DNA from: an uncultured Burkholderiaceae bacterium
GTDB lineage: Bacteria; Pseudomonadota; Gammaproteobacteria; Burkholderiales; Burkholderiaceae
DNA length: 60,554 nt
Direction: 5' to 3'
Assembly (NCBI GenBank): GCA_937871985.1
Contig: CALMPB010000438.1
Location: 1-60,554 of the forward strand
In this document: piece after piece, positions 36,257 through 45,456 of the stretch
How the letters are laid out: each line of letters begins with the position of its first letter
Position numbering within the stretch: the stretch's first letter is position 1
Notes under the pieces: model-generated
What the model was told of the DNA's origin: nothing
Seen by the model: only the letters and a program-made list of their open reading frames with translations
The model's database searches: none
Made by a program: the position numbers and the translations under genes

Positions 36257-39178
36257 TTACTGGCAGGCTTCGCATTCTTCGAAGCCTTCGTCGCCCGGAC
36301 GCAGGGTGCACACGACGCCGACCACCTCGGCTTCGGGCAGGGCGGCCGCGGGGGCCGCCGCGACGCCGCCTGCGTGCGGGTTGGCGGAGACGGCGTTGAG
36401 CTCGCCGCCGCGGCCGGTGGATTTCTCGGCGTTGGTGGCGCCGCTGGAGCGCAGGTAGTAGGTGGTTTTAAGGCCGCGCTGCCATGCCAGCTTGTAGGTG
36501 TCGTCGAGCTTCTTGCCCGAGACGCCCGCCATGAAGATGTTCAGCGACTGGGCCTGGTCGATCCATTTCTGGCGTCGCGCCGCGCATTCGACGACCCAGC
36601 TCGGGTCGACTTCGAAGGCGGTGGCGTAGAGTTCGCGCAGGTCGGCCGGGATGCGGTCGATGCGCGCCAGGCTGCCGTCGAAGTATTTCAGGTCGGCGAC
36701 CATGACTTCGTCCCACAGGCCGCGCTGCTTCAGGTCGCGCACCAGGTAGTCGTTGACCACCGTGAACTCGCCCGACAGGTTGGACTTGACGTACAGGTTG
36801 CGGTAGGTGGGCTCGATGCACGGCGAGACGCCGATGATGTTGGAGATGGTGGCCGTGGGCGCAATGGCGATGCAGTTGGAGTTGCGCATGCCGTGTTCAT
36901 GGATGTGGGTGCGCAGGGCGTCCCAGTCGAGCGTGCTGCTTTCGTCGATGTCGACATAGCCGCCGCGCTCTTCGCGCAGCATGGCCAGGGTGTCCTGGGG
37001 CATGATGCCGCGGTCCCACAGCGAGCCCTTGAAGCTGGAGTACGAACCGCGTTCGGCGGCCAGCTTGCTGGACGCCAGGTAGGCGTAGTAGCACACCGCT
37101 TCCATGGAGGTGTCGGCGAATTCGATGGCCGCTTGCGAGGCGAACGGCACGCGCATGATGTGCAGGCAGTCCTGGAAGCCCATGACGCCCATGCCCACGG
37201 GGCGGTGGCGCACGTTGGAGTTGCGGGCCTTGGGCACGGCGTAGTAGTTGATGTCGATGACGTTGTCCAGCATGCGCATGGCGACGGCGACCGTGCGTTG
37301 CAGTTTTTCGTGGTCGAGCACGTACTGGCCGCTGGCGTCCTGCTTGAGGTGGGCGGCCATGTTGACTGAGCCCAGGTTGCAGACGGCGATTTCGGTGTCG
37401 CTGGTGTTCAGCGTGATTTCAGTGCACAGGTTGGAGCTGTGGACGACGCCGACGTGCTGCTGGGGCGAGCGGATGTTGCAAGGATCTTTGAAGGTGAGCC
37501 AGGGGTGGCCGGTTTCGAACAGCATGGACAGCATCTTGCGCCACAGCGAGGAGGCCGGGATGGTCTTGAACAGGGGCAGTTCGCCGCTGACCGTTTTGGC
37601 TTCGTAGGCAAGGTAGGCCTTTTCGAACGCCTTGCCGTACTTGTCGTGCAGGTCGGGCACGTCGGAAGGCGAGAACAGCGTCCAGTCGCCGTTTTCCATG
37701 ACGCGCTTCATGAACAGGTCGGGGATCCAGTTGGACGTGTTCATGTCGTGGGTGCGGCGGCGCTCGTCGCCGGTGTTCTTGCGCAGCTCGAGGAATTCTT
37801 CGATGTCCAGGTGCCAGGTTTCAAGGTAGGCGCATACCGCGCCCTTGCGCTTGCCGCCCTGGTTGACCGCCACGGCGGTGTCGTTGACCACCTTGAGGAA
37901 GGGCACGACGCCCTGGCTTTCGCCGTTGGTGCCCTTGATGTGGCTGCGCAAGGCGCGCACGGGGGTCCAGTCGTTGCCCAGGCCGCCGGCATATTTGGCC
38001 AGCAGCGCATTTTCCTTGATGGCGTCGTAGATGCCGACCAGGTCGTCGGAGACGGTGGTGAGGTAGCACGACGAAAGCTGGGAGTGCAGGGTGCCCGAGT
38101 TGAACAAGGTGGGGGTGGAGCTCATGAAATCAAAGGACGAGAGGATTTCGTAGAACTCGATGGCGCGCTCTTCACGGTTGATTTCGTTGAGCGCCAGGCC
38201 CATGGCGACCCGCATGAAGAACACTTGCGGCAGCTCGATGCGGCGTCCGCGCACGTGCAGGAAGTAGCGGTCGTAAAGCGTTTGCAGGCCCAGGTAGTTG
38301 AATTGCTGGTCGCGTTCCGCCTTGAGGGCGTTGGCGAGCTTGGGCAGGTCGAACTGGGCCAGCTTGCTGTCGAGCAGGCCGTTTTCGATGCCCAGCTTGA
38401 TGAAGCGGGGGAAGTATTCGGCGTAGCCGGCGGCCATGGCGGACTGGGCGACTTCTTCGCCCAGCACTTCCTTGCGGATGGTGTGCAGCAGCAACCCGGC
38501 GGTTACCTGGCTGTAGGCCGGATCGGTTTCGACCAGAGCGCGGGCCGAAAGAATGGCCGATTTGTAGACTTCGTCGACGGGGATGCCGTCGTACAGGTTC
38601 TTGACGGTTTCCCGGAGAATGGCGTCGGTGTCGATGTCGATGGGCAGGTTCTGGCCGGCTTCGATGATGGTGGTGCGCAGTTGGGCCAGATCCAGCGGAC
38701 GCAGGATGCCGCCGTCGTTGACGTTGAGGCTGCTTTTTTCGGCGACGGGTTGTTCCGGAGCCGAGCGGGCGCGTTCTTGCGAGCGTTTTTCACGATAGAG
38801 CACGTAGGCGCGGGCCACGTCGTGCTCGCCCGAACGCATGAGCGCGAGCTCGACCTGGTCCTGGATGTCTTCGATGTGGAAGGTGCCGCCGCCCGGGCGG
38901 TTGCGAACCAGAGCATTGACCACTTGCGCGGTGAGATCTTCGACCAGCTGGCGCACGCGGGCCGAGGCGGCGCCCTGGCCGCCATTGACGGCCAGGAAGG
39001 CCTTGGTCATGGCGATGGCGATTTTGCCGGGCTCGAAACCCACCACGGCGCCATTGCGCCGAATGGTGCTGAAGTTTTGCCATTGCGACCCGCCCGATGA
39101 AGCATTGGGCTGGCTGGCCTGCGGTGCTTTGGGCTGGGAGACTTCGGGCCGTGACTCAGCGGTTTGTGTGGTCTGCAT
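36257..39178 (-). CDS. nrdA: Ribonucleoside-diphosphate reductase alpha subunit, class Ia
   Basis: Reduces NDPs to dNDPs. Start at ATG 39178 (MQTTQTAESRPE) behind CAGGAG, 973 residues; upstream in-frame ATGs have no such site. An ATP-cone domain (about 40-130, RRNGAVVGFEPGKIAIAMTKAF) provides allosteric activity control. Active-site cysteines occur in SQLSSCYLTTV, in NSSNLCTEITLN-like and in NSNCIAIAPTATISNI; the C-terminal shuttle pair is CEACQ. nrdB follows on the same transcript. Tandem NrdR-like boxes upstream suggest dATP/ATP-dependent repression. Confidence 0.98.
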   Translation of the reverse strand: MQTTQTAESRPEVSQPKAPQASQPNASSGGSQWQNFSTIRRNGAVVGFEPGKIAIAMTKAFLAVNGGQGAASARVRQLVEDLTAQVVNALVRNRPGGGTFHIEDIQDQVELALMRSGEHDVARAYVLYREKRSQERARSAPEQPVAEKSSLNVNDGGILRPLDLAQLRTTIIEAGQNLPIDIDTDAILRETVKNLYDGIPVDEVYKSAILSARALVETDPAYSQVTAGLLLHTIRKEVLGEEVAQSAMAAGYAEYFPRFIKLGIENGLLDSKLAQFDLPKLANALKAERDQQFNYLGLQTLYDRYFLHVRGRRIELPQVFFMRVAMGLALNEINREERAIEFYEILSSFDFMSSTPTLFNSGTLHSQLSSCYLTTVSDDLVGIYDAIKENALLAKYAGGLGNDWTPVRALRSHIKGTNGESQGVVPFLKVVNDTAVAVNQGGKRKGAVCAYLETWHLDIEEFLELRKNTGDERRRTHDMNTSNWIPDLFMKRVMENGDWTLFSPSDVPDLHDKYGKAFEKAYLAYEAKTVSGELPLFKTIPASSLWRKMLSMLFETGHPWLTFKDPCNIRSPQQHVGVVHSSNLCTEITLNTSDTEIAVCNLGSVNMAAHLKQDASGQYVLDHEKLQRTVAVAMRMLDNVIDINYYAVPKARNSNVRHRPVGMGVMGFQDCLHIMRVPFASQAAIEFADTSMEAVCYYAYLASSKLAAERGSYSSFKGSLWDRGIMPQDTLAMLREERGGYVDIDESSTLDWDALRTHIHEHGMRNSNCIAIAPTATISNIIGVSPCIEPTYRNLYVKSNLSGEFTVVNDYLVRDLKQRGLWDEVMVADLKYFDGSLARIDRIPADLRELYATAFEVDPSWVVECAARRQKWIDQAQSLNIFMAGVSGKKLDDTYKLAWQRGLKTTYYLRSSGATNAEKSTGRGGELNAVSANPHAGGVAAAPAAALPEAEVVGVVCTLRPGDEGFEECEACQ

Positions 39179-39303
39179 GAATGCTCCTGAATGAGAAAGA
39201 CATGCTGCCTTGTGCAGCATGTGGTCTGGCGTTTGGAAGGTGGCGGGTACTGAAAAGGCGGCCTTGCGGCGGTTTTTATAGGGAGTCGCTCGTTTTCTAT
39301 AAA

Positions 39304-39319
39304 CCACAAGATATTGTGG
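39304..39319. promoter_or_regulatory. NrdR box 1 upstream of nrdAB
   Basis: CCACAAGATATTGTGG with symmetric flanks; core CAAGATATTG fits the NrdR consensus CwAtATaTwG apart from one base. Centre is 31 bp (three helical turns) from box 2, downstream of the predicted -10. Confidence 0.75.
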
Positions 39320-39334
39320 TTGGTTCTTGTTTGA

Positions 39335-39350
39335 GCACTAATTGTAGTAA
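39335..39350. promoter_or_regulatory. NrdR box 2 overlapping the nrdA -10
   Basis: GCACTAATTGTAGTAA, core CTAATTGTAG. It is weaker than box 1 but keeps the outer CTA...TAG symmetry and covers the predicted -10 hexamer, so repressor binding would block initiation. Confidence 0.6.
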
Positions 39351-39369
39351 TTTGCCCGGGCGTAGGCAA
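39341..39369 (-). promoter_or_regulatory. Predicted sigma70 promoter of nrdAB
   Basis: Minus strand: -35 TTGCCT (39364-39369), 17-bp spacer, -10 TACAAT (39341-39346). It leaves a leader of roughly 155 nt before nrdA. Confidence 0.65.
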
Positions 39370-39448
39370 GCGTATTCTGTATCTTTTTTTAACGCTTTCG
39401 GGCCTTCCGGGCAAGGTGTCCGGGCGACGGTTTCGCCCGGTTTTTGCT

Positions 39449-39886
39449 TTAGTTCAAGTAGAACATGGCCTTAGCCAGGAACACGATGGCCAGCATGTGC
39501 AGAAAAACACTGAGATGAATGAATTTGAATTGCCTGGCATTGAGGGTGCCGGCTGCGCTGCGTCGGATGGCGGTAATGAAGTGCACCAGTACGCTGAGAG
39601 CCAGAAGTATTTTCAGGCTGAGCAGAGTGCCCATGACGCTGTCGAAGGGCTGGGCCAGCACGCCGCGGTATTGCCAGGCCATGGAAATGCCGGCGCCGTA
39701 CAGGACGATGATGACGAAGGGCATGAATTTGCGCGCCCGCTGGCCGATGGCGATTTCCACCGCGCGCATGGCGTCGCGGGGGACGTGCGAGCGTATGCCT
39801 TCCAGCATCAGCACCTCGAAAAAAACCGTCCCGACGAATATGAAGGCGGCGAACAAGTGCAGCAAAAGCAGGATTAGATGGCTCAT
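39449..39886 (-). CDS. Small CopD-like integral membrane protein of unknown function
   Basis: 145 residues with four predicted membrane helices (about 3-27, 52-72, 83-104, 121-143). Conserved-looking histidines sit inside or next to helices (HLILLLLHLFAAF, VHFITAI, FIHLSVFLHML), as in CopD-like or haem-binding membrane proteins, but no metal role can be shown. It stands alone upstream of (and in the same orientation as) nrdAB, with the nrdAB promoter between them. Not named further. Confidence 0.75.
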   Translation of the reverse strand: MSHLILLLLHLFAAFIFVGTVFFEVLMLEGIRSHVPRDAMRAVEIAIGQRARKFMPFVIIVLYGAGISMAWQYRGVLAQPFDSVMGTLLSLKILLALSVLVHFITAIRRSAAGTLNARQFKFIHLSVFLHMLAIVFLAKAMFYLN

Positions 39887-40184
39887 GTGATGCGGACTCC
39901 AGAAAATACGCGGGCAAAGCCCCCCGCTGCGCGGCCTGCCGTTTCCTCAGGCGGCCGCTTTTCGCCTTGGGGCGATCCCATGGCGAAAGCAGGCATTTGC
40001 CGGCCGAGGGCGATCCGTTCAAGTAAAATGATCAGGATAGGCGTGCCGGGGCCGGACGGGCTTGCGTTGGCGCAAATGATGCGTATTCATTGTAGGTCGC
40101 CACGACCCGCGCGCCTGGCGTAGCCGCATTTGAAATATGGTTTTTGGCTTCGGGCCGGGCGGTCCGGGCAGGGTTTCGATTCCT
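39887..40184. other. Gene-free 298-bp divergent spacer
   Basis: Between the membrane protein (minus) and the lipoprotein gene (plus). I see no convincing small gene, palindrome or near-consensus promoter; both promoters presumably lie here. Confidence 0.5.
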
Positions 40185-40688
40185 ATGAGCAAGAAGAGTT
40201 TATTTCGTACAAGCCGCGGCGTTGTCGTGGCGGCGGCGATGGCGGTGGCCGGATGCGCCGTCAAGCCCGAAAAGGCGCCAAGCCCGCCTGTTCCGCGGGC
40301 GCCGGCCAGTTTGCAGTGCCAGGCGGCGCGGGCCGGCGATGAAGCCATCGGCAATTGGTACGGCACGCGCTCGCAGCGCGGCGTTGCCGGCACGCTGCAT
40401 GTGCTTATACATTTGAGGGCCGACGGCACCATGAGCTACGACGAACAGCTCAAGCGTGGAAAAAAGCCCGGCCAGGCCCTAGGCGAAACCGGATGCTGGC
40501 ACCGCGACCAGCAAGGGTTGGTACTGCAGACCGTCAAATCCAACGGCGAGCCGGTCGAGCTGTCCGACCCGATATACAAAAACCATTACACCGTACGCTA
40601 CCAGCCGCCGCAGACCATGGTGTTCGACGGCCGCGACGGCCGGCTCAAGGCCCGCCGCATGCCCGAGAATTACCGCTTGCCTTTTTGA
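40185..40688 (+). CDS. Putative lipoprotein of unknown function
   Basis: 167 residues from ATG 40185 (MSKKSLFRTSRG). A short signal peptide ends in the lipobox AVAGC (Cys at about 24), followed by a Pro-rich stretch (KAPSPPVPRAPAS). The remainder looks like a single small beta-rich domain: IGNWYGTRSQRGVAGTLHVLIHLRADGTMSYDEQL, then GCWHRDQQGLVLQTVKSNGEPVE, resembling lipocalin-like 'how much does this analyte cost' sensor folds only loosely. The frame extends to 40137 but the shorter start fits the signal peptide. Convergent with gltX. Confidence 0.8.
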   Translation: MSKKSLFRTSRGVVVAAAMAVAGCAVKPEKAPSPPVPRAPASLQCQAARAGDEAIGNWYGTRSQRGVAGTLHVLIHLRADGTMSYDEQLKRGKKPGQALGETGCWHRDQQGLVLQTVKSNGEPVELSDPIYKNHYTVRYQPPQTMVFDGRDGRLKARRMPENYRLPF

Positions 40689-40743
40689 GCCGCCGGCCCG
40701 GGGCGCTCGGCCGCCGTTTTGACGGCCGGCCGGGACTCGGGAA

Positions 40744-42171
40744 TTATTGCCGGCCGTTCCGGACCGTTGCGTCCAGGCGTTCCAGCACGGTGTCGCGGCC
40801 CAGGATGGTCAGGACGGCGTCGATGGCGGGGGTTTGCTTTTTGCCGGTCACGGCCAGGCGCAAGGGGATGCCCAGCTTGGGCATCTTGATATTGTGCTTG
40901 GCGAGCGTTTCCTTGATCAGCGCCGCCAGCGCTTCGGTGCTCCACTCGGGCAGCAAGCGGGCCTGGGCGGCAAAATCGGCCAGAACGATTTTGGCCTCGG
41001 GGGTCAGGTGCTCGGCGGCCAGCTCGCCGCTGGCGGGTTCGTAGGCGCCGCAGAACAGCATGGCGCCTTCGGCCAGCTGGTTCAGGGTTTCGGCCCGGTC
41101 TTTCAGCAGGCCCATGACGGCATCGAGCGCGACGGCGCCCGGATTGCCGCCCAGCTTTTCGATGCGGGGGGCGACCAGGCCGGCCAGCGCGGCGTCATTG
41201 GTTTGCTTGATGTAGTGGGCGTTGACCCAGTTCAGTTTTTTGGGATCCCACTGCGAGGCCGACTTGCTCAGGTTGCGCGTATCGAACCACTCCACGAATT
41301 GCTCGCGCGAGAAGATTTCCTCGTTGCCGTGGCTCCAGCCCAGGCGGGCCAGGTAATTGACCATGGCCTCGGGCAGGTAGCCTTCCTTGTCGTATTCCAT
41401 GACGCTGACCGCGCCGTGGCGCTTGGACAGCTTTTCGCCGTCGGGGCCGAGAATCATGGGCAGATGGCCGTATTGCGGCAGCGTTGCGCCCAGTGCGCGC
41501 AGTATATTGATTTGCCGTGGCGTATTATTGACGTGGTCGTCGCCGCGCAGCACATGGGTGATGCGCATGTCCCAGTCGTCGACCACCACACAGAAGTTGT
41601 AGGTGGGCGTGCCGTCGGGGCGCGCGATGATCAGGTCGTCCAGTTCGGCGTTGTCGATGCTGATGGGGCCTTTGATGAGGTCGTCCCAGCTGGTGGCGCC
41701 GTCTTGCGGGTTCTTGAAGCGCACGACGGGCTTGCGGCCTTCGGGAACGGCGGGCAGTGTTTTGCCCGGCTCGGGGCGCCAGGTGCCGTCGTAGCGTGGC
41801 TTCAGCCCCTGGGCCCGGGCCTTCTCGCGCATGGCGTCGACTTCCTCGGGCGTACTGTAGCAGTAATAGGCGGTGCCTTCCTGCAGCATTTTGGCAATGA
41901 TTTCGCGGTAGCGATCCATATGCTGCATTTGGTAGAACGGGCCTTCGTCGGGTTGCATGCCCAGCCAGTCCATGCCGTCCAGAATGGCCTGGACGGCCTG
42001 CGGCGTCGAGCGTTCGAGGTCGGTGTCCTCGATACGCAGAACGAACACACCTTCATGATGGCGCGCGAATGCCCACGAAAAGAGGGCCGTGCGGGCGCCC
42101 CCCAGGTGCAGGTAGCCGGTGGGCGATGGGGCGAAGCGGGTGCGGACGGTGGAAGAGGCGGGCAGGGTCAT
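40744..42171 (-). CDS. gltX: Glutamyl-tRNA synthetase
   Basis: Charges tRNA-Glu; in this genome that product also feeds the C5 haem route through hemL. 475 residues. Class I motifs: HIGH variant [18 protein letters not shown] (about 13-30) and KMSKS variant [12 protein letters not shown] (about 248-259). Editing is absent, as in the family. Convergent with the lipoprotein gene and divergent from the Pat-like gene; a CATTGGT/ACCAATG inverted repeat lies in the divergent gap. Confidence 0.97.
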   Translation of the reverse strand: MTLPASSTVRTRFAPSPTGYLHLGGARTALFSWAFARHHEGVFVLRIEDTDLERSTPQAVQAILDGMDWLGMQPDEGPFYQMQHMDRYREIIAKMLQEGTAYYCYSTPEEVDAMREKARAQGLKPRYDGTWRPEPGKTLPAVPEGRKPVVRFKNPQDGATSWDDLIKGPISIDNAELDDLIIARPDGTPTYNFCVVVDDWDMRITHVLRGDDHVNNTPRQINILRALGATLPQYGHLPMILGPDGEKLSKRHGAVSVMEYDKEGYLPEAMVNYLARLGWSHGNEEIFSREQFVEWFDTRNLSKSASQWDPKKLNWVNAHYIKQTNDAALAGLVAPRIEKLGGNPGAVALDAVMGLLKDRAETLNQLAEGAMLFCGAYEPASGELAAEHLTPEAKIVLADFAAQARLLPEWSTEALAALIKETLAKHNIKMPKLGIPLRLAVTGKKQTPAIDAVLTILGRDTVLERLDATVRNGRQ

Positions 42172-42234
42172 GGAGTTTTCAGGCAGGGCGTGGCACGGGT
42201 TTCCCGCGCCACGAATATGGATTCAAGTGGTTGG

Positions 42235-42255
42235 CATTGGTGTCGTTAACCAATG
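42235..42255. promoter_or_regulatory. Inverted repeat in the gltX / Pat-like divergent gap
   Basis: CATTGGT-7 nt-ACCAATG, perfect 7-bp arms, about 43 bp before the Pat-like start and 64 bp before gltX. A possible operator for either gene; no regulator is assigned. Confidence 0.35.
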
Positions 42256-42297
42256 TATTTTAGAGTACAGACTCAAACTTGTTAAAACAGGCTCATT

Positions 42298-44757
42298 ATG
42301 TTGCGTCATCGTCTTGCTGCGTTGTTCGAACCCCGATCCTTGCTGGTGGTGGCCGACCGCCCCTTGCCCGTGGCGCGCAATGCGCCGGCGGCGCTGAAGA
42401 ACGCCCTGACCCTGGTCGATGCCGGAACCTCGGTGGCCGTACCCGAACAGCTCAATGGCGTCGAGGCGGGCGGCCGGCTGGATCTTGCCGTGCTGTGCCT
42501 GCCGCCGCGGCTATTGCCCCAGGCGCTCGAGGCATTGCGTCGCCATCGCCCTCGGGCGCTGCTGGTGCTGGCGGCGGGAACGCCGCCCGACCACCCGGCC
42601 GACGATATGGCGCTATGCCAGGCCTGGGGCAGCCAGAACGGCTGCCTGGTGCTCGGGCCGCGCGCATTCGGATTGCAGAATCCGGCAACGGGCCTGAACC
42701 TTAGCCATGCGCCGGAGCTCGCGCAGACCGGCCGCGTCGCGCTGGTGTCGCAGTCCGGCTCCATTGCTTCCGCCGTGCTGGACTGGGCGGCGGACATCGG
42801 GCTGGGTTTCTCGACGGTGGTTTCGCCCGGCGACGGGGCCGACGTCGATGTTGCCGATTTGCTGGACTACCTGGCCACGGATCCACGCACGGACAGCATT
42901 GCGCTGCACCTGGAAGACACGGCATCGTCGCGCGCGCTTACCAGCGCCTTGCGGGCCGCCGCCGGCGTCAAGCCCGTGGTCGTGCTCAAGTCGGGCCGGC
43001 GGCGGCAAGAGGGCGGTTTGCCGCACGATGCGGTGTTCAATGCCCTGATGCGACGGGTCGGGGCGGTGCGCGTGCCGTATTTCGTGCAGCTGTTTTCCGC
43101 GATCAAGGTGCTGCGCTATCCGCATCGGCCGCGCGGGCGGCGTATTGCGCTGATTTCCAACGGCTCGGGCGCCTCGCAATTGGCGCTGGACGTCATGGGC
43201 GTCAACGCCGCGGTGTTCCGCGCCGAGCTTTCCATGATGTCCGTCCAGGAACTGCGCAACCTGCTCGAACCGGATGCCCAGGTCAACAACCCGGTCGTCA
43301 CGCGCGTGCCTCTGGATGCCGAAAAAATCCGCAAGCTGGTCAACATCCTGGCCGTGGACAGGGGTGTGGACGGCGTGCTGGTGCTGCTGGCTCCCGACCC
43401 GCTGGCCGACATGCCGGCGGTTGCGCGCCAACTGGCGCAGGCGGCTTCCAGCACACGCAAGCCCGTCATTACCTGCTTCATGGGGGATGCCACCATGCGT
43501 CCCTTGCGCCATCTGCTCGACGATGTGGGCACGCCGGCATTCCGCACGCCCGAATCGGCGGCCAATGCGTTCGGCGTGCTGGCTTCCTATCACTACAACC
43601 AGACCCTCTCGCTGCAGATGCTCCCGCCCGAGCCGCTCAGCAAGCCGCCTCGCCTGAAAGAGGCGCGGCTTATCATCCAGGCGGCCCGCATGGCGGGGCG
43701 GCAGTCGCTGCTGGCCGAGGAAATCGCCCGCCTGTTCGCCTGCTTCGATATTCCCATCCAGGTTTTCGCCGCCGCGAGCGCGCAGGCGGCCTCGACCATT
43801 CCCATGGCCATCCGCGTGTACCGCGATCCGGCCCTGGGGCCTTACATCAATTTCGGCTCGGGCAGCCGGCAGGGCATTTCGGCCACCGACAGGGCCATCG
43901 AACTGCCGCCGCTCAACGGCTATCTGGCGCGCCAGTTGGTCGAGCGCAGCGCTTTGTGGCGCAACGTCCTGGTCCGCCAGATGAGTCCCGCCGCCAGCGA
44001 CTGCCTGCAGGAGGCCCTGGAGCGGATCTCCGACCTGGTGTGCGAATTGCCTGAAATCGACAGCCTGGCCGTCGATCCGCTGTATGCCAGCGACGAACAT
44101 CTGCTGGCGCATTCCGTTCAGGCTGTTTTGTCGGAAACCGAATCGTTCGAGCCGCCCGAAAAGTCGGGCTACCGCCATCTGGCCATCCACCCGTATCCCC
44201 TCAACCTGGTGCAGAACAAGGAGTTCGACGACCATTCGCCGTGGATGATGCGGCCCATCCGACCCGAAGACGCCGAGGCCTTGCAGGAGTTCGTGCGCGG
44301 GCTCTCGGACGAATCGCGCTATATGCGCTTTGTTTCCATGCTGCGCGAACTGACGCCGCGCATGCTGGCCCGCTACACACGCATCGACTACGACCGCGAA
44401 CTGGCCTTGGTGGCCACCGTGCAGGTGCCCAATCCCGCGCATCGGGGCTATATGCGCGAACAGATCATTGGCTTCGCCCATTACCTGCGCAATGCGGACG
44501 GACGCGGCGCCGAATACGCACTGGTCATCGGCGACAACTGGCAGCGGCGCGGCCTGGGCAAACAGTTGATCGGCGGCCTGATCGAGGCGGCCAAGACCCA
44601 GAACCTTACCTATATAGACGGCCTGGTGCTGTCGACCAACCGGGCCATGCTCGGCCTGATGACGCAGCTGGGTTTCCAGAACGACGCGACCGAGGACGAC
44701 CCTTCGATGCGCCGGGTATGGCTGGATCTGGGCGAGACGCGTTCCGACAACGGCTAG
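42298..44757 (+). CDS. Pat-like fusion: NDP-forming acyl-CoA-synthetase-like domains plus C-terminal GNAT acetyltransferase
   Basis: 819 residues. N-terminal CoA-binding domain (RHRLAALFEPRSLLVVADRPL, about 3-23), succinyl-CoA-ligase-like domains (SQSGSIASAVLDWAADIGLGFSTVVSPGDGADVD, about 151-184; ISNGSGASQLALDVMG) and a C-terminal GNAT domain (about 645-800: RPIRPEDAEALQEFVRGLSDESRYMRFVS ... ALVIGDNWQRRGLGKQLIGGLIEAAK, with the acetyl-CoA loop QRRGLG). This matches the protein-lysine acetyltransferase Pat/Pka plan. The phospho-His loop (SHTG-type) is shortened to GGLPHDAVF and the ATP-grasp part is short, so synthetase activity is doubtful while the acetyltransferase looks intact. Family members acetylate acyl-CoA synthetases; the aryl-CoA ligase is a possible target (speculation). 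Confidence 0.88.
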   Translation: MLRHRLAALFEPRSLLVVADRPLPVARNAPAALKNALTLVDAGTSVAVPEQLNGVEAGGRLDLAVLCLPPRLLPQALEALRRHRPRALLVLAAGTPPDHPADDMALCQAWGSQNGCLVLGPRAFGLQNPATGLNLSHAPELAQTGRVALVSQSGSIASAVLDWAADIGLGFSTVVSPGDGADVDVADLLDYLATDPRTDSIALHLEDTASSRALTSALRAAAGVKPVVVLKSGRRRQEGGLPHDAVFNALMRRVGAVRVPYFVQLFSAIKVLRYPHRPRGRRIALISNGSGASQLALDVMGVNAAVFRAELSMMSVQELRNLLEPDAQVNNPVVTRVPLDAEKIRKLVNILAVDRGVDGVLVLLAPDPLADMPAVARQLAQAASSTRKPVITCFMGDATMRPLRHLLDDVGTPAFRTPESAANAFGVLASYHYNQTLSLQMLPPEPLSKPPRLKEARLIIQAARMAGRQSLLAEEIARLFACFDIPIQVFAAASAQAASTIPMAIRVYRDPALGPYINFGSGSRQGISATDRAIELPPLNGYLARQLVERSALWRNVLVRQMSPAASDCLQEALERISDLVCELPEIDSLAVDPLYASDEHLLAHSVQAVLSETESFEPPEKSGYRHLAIHPYPLNLVQNKEFDDHSPWMMRPIRPEDAEALQEFVRGLSDESRYMRFVSMLRELTPRMLARYTRIDYDRELALVATVQVPNPAHRGYMREQIIGFAHYLRNADGRGAEYALVIGDNWQRRGLGKQLIGGLIEAAKTQNLTYIDGLVLSTNRAMLGLMTQLGFQNDATEDDPSMRRVWLDLGETRSDNG

Positions 44758-44787
44758 TGTTGTCTGCCTGGCTCGCGGCCAGGCGTT

Positions 44788-45456
44788 CTATAGAACTTTG
44801 CGCAGGAAGTCGGCGATGTCGCTGATTTCGGGCAGGCACACCGAGTGCGGCATATTGTAGGTCTTGAAGGTGACCTCGTAGCCCTGTTCCCGCAGCTTCT
44901 GGCACGAGGCTTGCGCGCGGTCGACGGGGACGACCGGGTCTTGCGTGCCGTGCGCCATGAAGATGGGGGTGTTCCGGTTGGCGCTTTGCTGTTCGGCCTG
45001 CAGCAGGTCGGGCAGGGGCAGATACCCCGACAGCCCGATCATGCCCGCCAGCTTTTGCGCAAGGCGCGGGCCCGTGTGCAGCGTCATGGCGCAGCCTTGC
45101 GAGAATCCGGCCAGCACGATTTTTTCCGTGGCGATGCCGCGTTCGTTTTCGCGCGCGATCAGCGCCTGGATCAGGCGTTCGGAGTCGCGGATACCTTGTT
45201 CGTCTTCGCGGCGTCCCAGGTCGGCGTTGCGGATGTCGTACCAGGCGCGCATGGACGCCCCGCCGTTGATGGTGACCGGCTGCACCGGCGCGTTGGGAAA
45301 CACGAAACGGATGGCGGGTTCGCTTTTCATGCCGAGTTCGGGAACGATGGGCACGAAGTCGTTGCCGTCGGCGCCCAGCCCGTGCAGCCAGATGACCGCG
45401 CAGTCGGGGTTGGGGGCGGTTTCGATTTCGATGGCGTCCAGCAGAGGTTGAGTCAT
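44788..45456 (-). CDS. Phospholipase/carboxylesterase-family alpha/beta-hydrolase
   Basis: 222-residue serine esterase. The oxyanion motif [12 protein letters not shown] (about 19-30), nucleophile elbow [11 protein letters not shown] (about 114-124), an Asp in [12 protein letters not shown] (about 168-179) and a C-terminal His in [10 protein letters not shown] (about 202-211) complete the triad. The family has broad activity on short-chain esters and acyl-proteins in vitro. Its start overlaps the yjgA stop by 4 bp. Convergent with the Pat-like gene, with a small GCCTGG/CCAGGC hairpin between them. Confidence 0.92.
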   Translation of the reverse strand: MTQPLLDAIEIETAPNPDCAVIWLHGLGADGNDFVPIVPELGMKSEPAIRFVFPNAPVQPVTINGGASMRAWYDIRNADLGRREDEQGIRDSERLIQALIARENERGIATEKIVLAGFSQGCAMTLHTGPRLAQKLAGMIGLSGYLPLPDLLQAEQQSANRNTPIFMAHGTQDPVVPVDRAQASCQKLREQGYEVTFKTYNMPHSVCLPEISDIADFLRKVL

